Assembly (NCBI GenBank): GCA_900552015.1
Contig: URXY01000038.1
Location: 1 to 18,349 of the forward strand
DNA: 18,349 bases
Origin: an uncultured Eubacteriales bacterium
GTDB taxonomy: Bacteria; Bacillota; Clostridia; Oscillospirales; Oscillospiraceae
Reading direction: 5' to 3'
Below the pieces are notes generated by a model. It was not told the DNA's origin, did no database searches, and worked only from the letters and a program-made list of their open reading frames with translations. The translations under genes were made by a program, and so were the position numbers. Positions 14,833-18,349 of this stretch are shown in pieces. Each line of letters opens with the position of its first letter. Within the stretch, counting starts at the first letter, position 1.

Positions 14833-15273
14833 ATGAAAATTTTAGTCATCAACGGCGCAAACATGAACATGCTCGGCCGCCGCGAGCCGGACATCTACGG
14901 CAAAGAGGACTACGCCGCCCTCTGCGCCCGCATCTATGAGCACGCACAGAGCCGCGGTGTGGCCGTGGAGTGCTTCCAGTCCAACCACGAGGGCGCGATC
15001 ATCGACGCCATTCAGGAGGCCGACACGACGTTCGACGGCATCGTCATCAACCCCGGCGCATACACGCACTACAGCTACGCCATCCATGACGCGCTCAAGG
15101 CCGTCAGCATCCCCGCTGTCGAGGTCCATATGTCCGACATCCAGAAGCGCGAGGAGTTCCGCCATCTCTCCGTCACCGCCCCCGCCTGCATTGCCCAGAT
15201 CCGCGGGCACGGTTTTGAGAGCTATACGATGGCGATCGATATGCTGGCGAAACTCACACCGGAGGATAAATAA
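14833..15273 (+). CDS. aroQ: type II 3-dehydroquinate dehydratase
   Basis: This 146-residue enzyme forms 3-dehydroshikimate from 3-dehydroquinate, the third step of the shikimate pathway. It is typically a cytoplasmic dodecamer. Conserved features are NGANMNMLGRREPDIYG, with the catalytic tyrosine Y22, NPGAYTHYS (73-81) with N73 and H79, EVHMSD with the catalytic H99, and REEFRHLSVTAPACIAQIRG with R110. The usual EVHxSN is EVHMSD here, a mild departure. CAGGAGG stands 9 nt before the ATG. No other aro gene is near. It shares a likely transcript with the hexapeptide protein and aminopeptidase, which have no obvious link to aromatic synthesis. Confidence 0.94.
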   Translation: MKILVINGANMNMLGRREPDIYGKEDYAALCARIYEHAQSRGVAVECFQSNHEGAIIDAIQEADTTFDGIVINPGAYTHYSYAIHDALKAVSIPAVEVHMSDIQKREEFRHLSVTAPACIAQIRGHGFESYTMAIDMLAKLTPEDK

Positions 15274-15274
15274 G

Positions 15275-15294
15275 GTTCCTGCGGCGGCAGGAAC
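15275..15294 (+). terminator. hairpin directly after aroQ
   Basis: GTTCCTGC (15275-15282) pairs perfectly with GCAGGAAC (15287-15294). The downstream tract is ACAATATTTTCC, with only a modest T-run. Its position 2 nt after the stop codon supports a terminator role, though it is also the first of the hairpins filling the spacer. Confidence 0.55.
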
Positions 15295-15815
15295 ACAATA
15301 TTTTCCGCGCACAGCGCGGAGGGATATGCCGCCTGCGGGCGGCAGGAGCACACCCCCCATTTTCTTTCCCGAGAAAGAAAACGGGCGGTGTGACCGTCCA
15401 AAAGAAAGGCGTTTCCCATTGCAAGCGAGCAGCTCGAAGAGCTGCAATGCTTGCCGATTGCACTACCCTGCGCGCGGCGGAGCCGCGTTAGCATTGCAAG
15501 ACGCTTTGGCTTGCTCCTATTATCCGCTGCCGCTCTGCCTACCTTGTAGAAGTGCGCAGTAATTCCCGTCTACTGCCAGTCTCCACAATGCGGCGAGCGA
15601 AGCAATACCGCTATTTCGCAAGCAGTCTGCCGCCAAGTAATCGTCACTCGCGCCTCACGATAGTAAGGCGCGGTTGCGAGACGTAACGAATCGCAGGGAT
15701 TCATGGCGAAGCCATGTACACCGCACCTGATTCCGCAGGCTGCGCAGTTCTTCAAGATCGAGACTGCCAATGTCGGGGGTCGAGGGGCCCTCCCCTCGCG
15801 TTCTCTTGGGGGTTC

Positions 15816-15853
15816 AAGGGGGCCATTCTCTCACGTGAGAGAATGGCCCCCTT
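15816..15853. repeat. perfect 38-bp palindrome
   Basis: The arm AAGGGGGCCATTCTCTCAC (15816-15834) is followed immediately by its exact reverse complement (15835-15853), with no loop. It can extrude as a cruciform or, in RNA, fold into a long hairpin. No T-run suited to a terminator follows, although C- and T-containing sequence flanks it. Confidence 0.95.
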
Positions 15854-15953
15854 ACTGCGCACTCCCGCACGCTGCGGGAGAACCAAAGACGCAGCCCCTT
15901 CGGGCTGCTCCCCCTTCCGCGCCCGTCGGGTGCCCAAAACCGCGCTCGCGCGC

Positions 15954-16379
15954 TTATGTTGCAAGCGCGGAACCACGTTCCGCTTTAAAAAGCGGCAGAA
16001 ACGCATTGCGTTCCCAGCCCTCCTCCCAGCGGCGAAGGAGTTCTTCTCCGTCCTTTACCTCAAAGGCAAGGATGATCGCATCGTCTGTCTGCGCGCTCAC
16101 GCAGTAAGTGAGCGTCACCGCCGTCATCCGCCAAGGGGCGGAGCGCGCCACGGCCTCGCGGCAGGTCTCTGCGGCGTTCGGCAGCAATTTCTGCTCGCAG
16201 CGGGCAAAATAGGCGTTCAAAAGCGCGCGATAGTAGCGGTCAAAGCGCTTCTCCCGCCGGCTCGCTCCTTTTGTCTGCGGCAGCGTCAGGCGGGCGGTGA
16301 GAACGGTGATGCCCTCCCACTGCCAGCTTTTCTCTTCGACAAGGTCTTCTTGCAACGTCAAATGCGGATGCTCCTTCAT
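15954..16379 (-). CDS. conserved-looking protein of unknown function
   Basis: This is a 141-residue soluble protein without signal peptide or membrane segment. The N-terminal half runs from an EEKSWQWEGITVLTARLTLP strand region to a helix with FDRYYRALLNAYFARCEQKLLPNA. The C-terminal half alternates strands (MTAVTLTYCVSAQ, AIILAFEV) and ends with a tryptophan- and arginine-rich helix. The pattern faintly recalls domains near DUF3298/RsiV-like proteins, but I cannot place it firmly. GGGAGG stands about 6 nt before the ATG. Base composition and codon use fit the neighbours. It is divergent from the methyltransferase and lies at the end of the repeat-rich spacer. Its stop codon overlaps a small hairpin (15949-15969). 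Confidence 0.7.
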   Translation of the reverse strand: MKEHPHLTLQEDLVEEKSWQWEGITVLTARLTLPQTKGASRREKRFDRYYRALLNAYFARCEQKLLPNAAETCREAVARSAPWRMTAVTLTYCVSAQTDDAIILAFEVKDGEELLRRWEEGWERNAFLPLFKAERGSALAT

Positions 16380-16472
16380 GCGCTTCCTCCCCGATCGTTC
16401 ATTTGGGCCAGTCTATGCCGCCGCAGCTCGTGCGGTGCAGTGCAAGAAAAAGCGGGCGCGGCACTTTACTAA

Positions 16473-16500
16473 TTTCGCACTCTCTGCTAAACTATATAAA
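16473..16500 (+). promoter_or_regulatory. candidate promoter of the methyltransferase-hslO pair
   Basis: The divergent gap (16380-16526) contains TATAAA (16495-16500) in an AT-rich patch, with TTTCGC (16473-16478) as a weak -35 at a 16-nt spacing. The match is modest. A separate promoter for the leftward gene should also lie in this gap, but I cannot pick one. Confidence 0.4.
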
Positions 16501-16526
16501 ATATTCGGTGAAAGGAGGCGACGGGC

Positions 16527-17270
16527 ATGGACAGCTACGAAGCCCTGGCCGCATCCTACGACGAGCTGACCGAGGACGTGGAATACGAAAAGCGCGCGGA
16601 CTTTGTCGAAAAGCTCTTCCTGCGTGCAAAGCGCCCCGTCAAGTCGCTGCTCGACCTCGCCTGTGGCACGGGCACGATGAGCGTGCTCTTCGCCCGCCGC
16701 GGCTATGCGGTCACGGGCGTCGACTATTCGCCCGAGATGCTCTCTCAGGCGCAGCAGAAGCTCGCCGCGTTTGATCCGCCGCCGCTGCTTTTGTGCCAGT
16801 CGATGCCGCAGCTGAGGCTGCTTGAACCGGTCGACGCCGCCATCTGCTGCCTCGACAGCATCAACTATTTGACGCGTCCGCGCGACGTTCAGCGCACATT
16901 CGCCCGCCTGTATGGCACCATCGCCCCTGGCGGGTCGCTCGTGTTCGACGTACACGCCGTCGCCAAAATGGCAAAGCTCGACGGCGAGGTGCTGCTCGAC
17001 GAGCGCGAGGACGTCTTCTGCCTCTGGCGCACGCGCTACCGCAAAAACGCCAAGATGCTCGACTATGAGGTCGATCTCTTCCGCCTCCAGCCGGACGGCG
17101 CGTGGGAGCGCGACTTTGAAGAGCACCACCAACGTGCCTACACGGTCGAAGAGTTGACCGCATGGCTCGAAGAAGCCGGCTTCACGGCCATCCGCACGCA
17201 CGGCGAACTCAAGCTGCGCCCTGCAAATGAGCGCGACGGCCGCATTTACTTCAGTTGTATCAGAAAGTGA
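16527..17270 (+). CDS. class I SAM-dependent methyltransferase
   Basis: This is a 247-residue cytoplasmic methyltransferase. Motif I is LLDLACGTGT (41-50), followed by the acidic end of strand two in GVDYSPEML (D66). The ILxxL-type later motifs are weaker, but AAICCLDSINYL (motif IV region) and the APGGSLVFDVH segment fit the fold. The C-terminal half resembles small-molecule methyltransferases of the Methyltransf_25 type. The substrate cannot be named. AAAGGAGG lies about 8 nt before the ATG. It ends 10 nt before hslO, whose ribosome binding site overlaps its stop codon, so the two are co-transcribed and probably translationally coupled. Confidence 0.88.
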   Translation: MDSYEALAASYDELTEDVEYEKRADFVEKLFLRAKRPVKSLLDLACGTGTMSVLFARRGYAVTGVDYSPEMLSQAQQKLAAFDPPPLLLCQSMPQLRLLEPVDAAICCLDSINYLTRPRDVQRTFARLYGTIAPGGSLVFDVHAVAKMAKLDGEVLLDEREDVFCLWRTRYRKNAKMLDYEVDLFRLQPDGAWERDFEEHHQRAYTVEELTAWLEEAGFTAIRTHGELKLRPANERDGRIYFSCIRK

Positions 17271-17280
17271 GGAACCATAT

Positions 17281-18183
17281 ATGGATGCACAAAAGGACTG
17301 TCTCGTTCGCGCCATCTCAAAAGACGGCATGGTGAATGCCGTCGCGGTCTATACGCGCGGTTTGACCGAGCGCGCCCGCCAGATCCACCACACCTCCCCT
17401 GTCGCCACGGCGGCGCTTGGTCGCGCGCTCGCAGCCTGTTCGATGATGGGCAACGCACTCAAGGATAACGGCGCGAGCGTCACGATGCAGATCAAGGGCG
17501 ACGGCCCGCTCGGCAGCATCCTGACCGTGTCGGATTCCGAGGGCAATGTGCGCGGCTACGTGCAGAACCCCGCCGTTGACCTCGCCCTGCGCGAGGACGG
17601 CAAGCTGGACGTCGGCACCGCCGTCGGCCACAGCGGCACGTTGACGGTCATCAAGGATCTCAACATGCGCGAGCCCTATGTCGGCACCATCGACCTGCTC
17701 GGCGGCGAGATCGCCGAGGATGTGGCGGCCTACTATGTCGAATCCGAGCAGATCCCGTCGGCCTGCGGCCTCGGCGTTCTCATCGACCGTGACCGCAGCG
17801 TGCTCACCGCGGGCGGCTATCTCATCCAGCTCCTCCCCGGCGCCGGTGAGGACGTCATCACCAAGGTCGAGGGCGGCATTTACGCGGCCCCGAGCGTGAC
17901 GAATCTCTTAAAGGAGGATCCCGATCCCGCGGCGCTGCTCAAAACGGTGCTCTCTGACTTCGACATGGATATCCTCTCTGTCGATCCGATTGAATACCGC
18001 TGCTATTGCTCGCGCGAGCGCACGGAGCGCGCGCTGCTGTCGCTTGGGTCGAAGGAGCTCGAGCAGATCGTCGAGGAACAGGGCGGCGCAGAGCTCTCCT
18101 GCCAGTTCTGCGACAACGTGCAGACCTTTACCGCCGATGAGCTGCGCGATATGATCGCCGATCTGAAACAGCGCGGAAAGTAA
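17281..18183 (+). CDS. hslO: redox-regulated chaperone Hsp33
   Basis: This 300-residue protein is a full-length Hsp33, a cytoplasmic holding chaperone switched on by oxidative unfolding. The N-terminal domain shows the typical LVRAISKDGMVNAVAVYTRG and KGDGPLGSI segments, then YVQNP and VGTAVGHSGTLTVIKDL. The C-terminal redox switch has the zinc-binding CxC (C241, C243) and CxxC (C274, C277), separated by 30 residues as in the family. All four cysteines are intact, so redox control should work. The ATG at 17281 is preceded by GAGGAA overlapping the methyltransferase stop. An earlier in-frame ATG at 17227 would give an extra N-terminus absent from the family. Confidence 0.95.
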   Translation: MDAQKDCLVRAISKDGMVNAVAVYTRGLTERARQIHHTSPVATAALGRALAACSMMGNALKDNGASVTMQIKGDGPLGSILTVSDSEGNVRGYVQNPAVDLALREDGKLDVGTAVGHSGTLTVIKDLNMREPYVGTIDLLGGEIAEDVAAYYVESEQIPSACGLGVLIDRDRSVLTAGGYLIQLLPGAGEDVITKVEGGIYAAPSVTNLLKEDPDPAALLKTVLSDFDMDILSVDPIEYRCYCSRERTERALLSLGSKELEQIVEEQGGAELSCQFCDNVQTFTADELRDMIADLKQRGK

Positions 18184-18199
18184 GCATTTCCCTTTCTTC

Positions 18200-18258
18200 A
18201 AATTTTTTCAAAAAAATCAAAAAATATGGTTGACACAGAAGGGGTTCTTCTGTATAAT
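18200..18258 (+). promoter_or_regulatory. consensus promoter with AT-rich upstream element for tRNA-Val
   Basis: TTGACA (18230-18235), a 17-nt spacer and TATAAT (18253-18258) match the sigma-A consensus fully. The 30 nt upstream are almost only A and T, like an UP element of stable RNA promoters. The spacer contains the inverted repeat CAGAAG/CTTCTG (18236-18252). The gene starts about 34 nt after the -10. Confidence 0.88.
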
Positions 18259-18291
18259 AACTCTTGTCGTTCGCCGAAGCGATTTCGAGTG

Positions 18292-18349
18292 GGGAGCATA
18301 GCTCAGCTGGGAGAGCACCTGCCTTACAAGCAGGGGGTCACAGGTTCGA
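18292..18349 (+). tRNA. tRNA-Val, anticodon TAC (cut by the window end)
   Basis: The first 58 nt of a tRNA are visible: acceptor arm GGGAGCA, D arm GCTC/GAGC, anticodon stem CCTGC/GCAGG with loop CTTACAA (anticodon TAC, valine), variable loop, and the start of the T arm ACAGGTTCGA. The 3' half of the T arm and the acceptor lie beyond the window. Other tRNA genes may follow. Confidence 0.95.

Larger units (their letters stand above)
15274..15953. repeat. gene-free spacer packed with inverted repeats
   Basis: No frame here has a plausible start or recognisable protein. At least eleven short perfect hairpins follow one another. Examples: TCCGCGC/GCGCGGA (15304-15320), TGCCGCC/GGCGGCA (15327-15344), TTTTCTTTC/GAAAGAAAA (15360-15381), GCAGCTC/GAGCTGC (15429-15445), CGCGGC/GCCGCG (15473-15487), GCGCCT/AGGCGC (15650-15671), CATGGC/GCCATG (15702-15716), CGAGGGG/CCCCTCG (15781-15798), CTCCCGCA/TGCGGGAG (15862-15880) and GCAGCCC/GGGCTGC (15891-15908). 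The word CATTGCAAG occurs twice (15417 and 15492). It looks like a mosaic of interspersed palindromic repeats or a decayed non-autonomous element. Confidence 0.7.

Noticed and set aside
15274..15953. CRISPR array
   Set aside because: The hairpins differ in sequence and are unevenly spaced; no direct repeat unit of 25-40 nt recurs.
15714..16472. Plus-strand frame across the palindromic spacer and the uncharacterised gene
   Set aside because: It passes through many hairpins, lacks a ribosome binding site and is antisense to the minus-strand gene that has good start signals.

Overview
The window is about 18.3 kb of GC-rich, low-redundancy chromosomal DNA. It has strong Gram-positive signals: AGGAGG-type ribosome binding sites, TTGACA-N17-TATAAT promoters, some GTG and TTG starts, an M-box riboswitch, and a Firmicutes-type lipoprotein signal. 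Gene content and base composition fit a high-GC member of the class Clostridia, most likely Oscillospiraceae-like. The species cannot be fixed from the sequence.

Layout. (1) Positions 1-86 hold two small hairpins and a possible 9-codon ORF. A bidirectional terminator follows at about 87-119. (2) A minus-strand operon is read from 4603 down to 129: a short ParC/GyrA-type topoisomerase A subunit, a YitT-family membrane protein, a LUD-domain protein and a small lipoprotein. (3) On the plus strand, csoR (4808-5083) and a P1B-type heavy-metal ATPase (5219-7138) form a metal-responsive pair. Each has its own promoter, and together they carry three similar 16-nt CsoR-like operator candidates. (4) A strong bidirectional terminator (7243-7280) separates this pair from a convergent minus-strand operon: a YihY/BrkB membrane protein, then trkA, then trkH, for potassium uptake. 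(5) On the plus strand, a sigma-A-type promoter, an M-box (Mg2+) riboswitch and an intrinsic terminator precede mgtE (11515-12897). An M29 aminopeptidase, a gamma-carbonic-anhydrase-like hexapeptide protein and aroQ (type II dehydroquinase) follow. (6) Positions 15274-15953 hold no convincing gene but are crowded with inverted repeats, including a perfect 38-bp palindrome. (7) An uncharacterised minus-strand gene (15954-16379) is divergent from a SAM methyltransferase and hslO (Hsp33). (8) The window ends inside a tRNA-Val(TAC) gene with its own consensus promoter.

The theme is housekeeping, with emphasis on ion homeostasis: soft-metal efflux, K+ uptake with its RCK regulator, and riboswitch-controlled Mg2+ uptake, beside redox-stress protection (Hsp33). 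I see no phage, CRISPR, toxin-antitoxin or complete transposon. I did not find a clearly new multi-gene system. The most unusual parts are the palindrome-rich spacer, the atypical metal ATPase with its three-operator CsoR control, and the ParC-like gene that has no adjacent B subunit.
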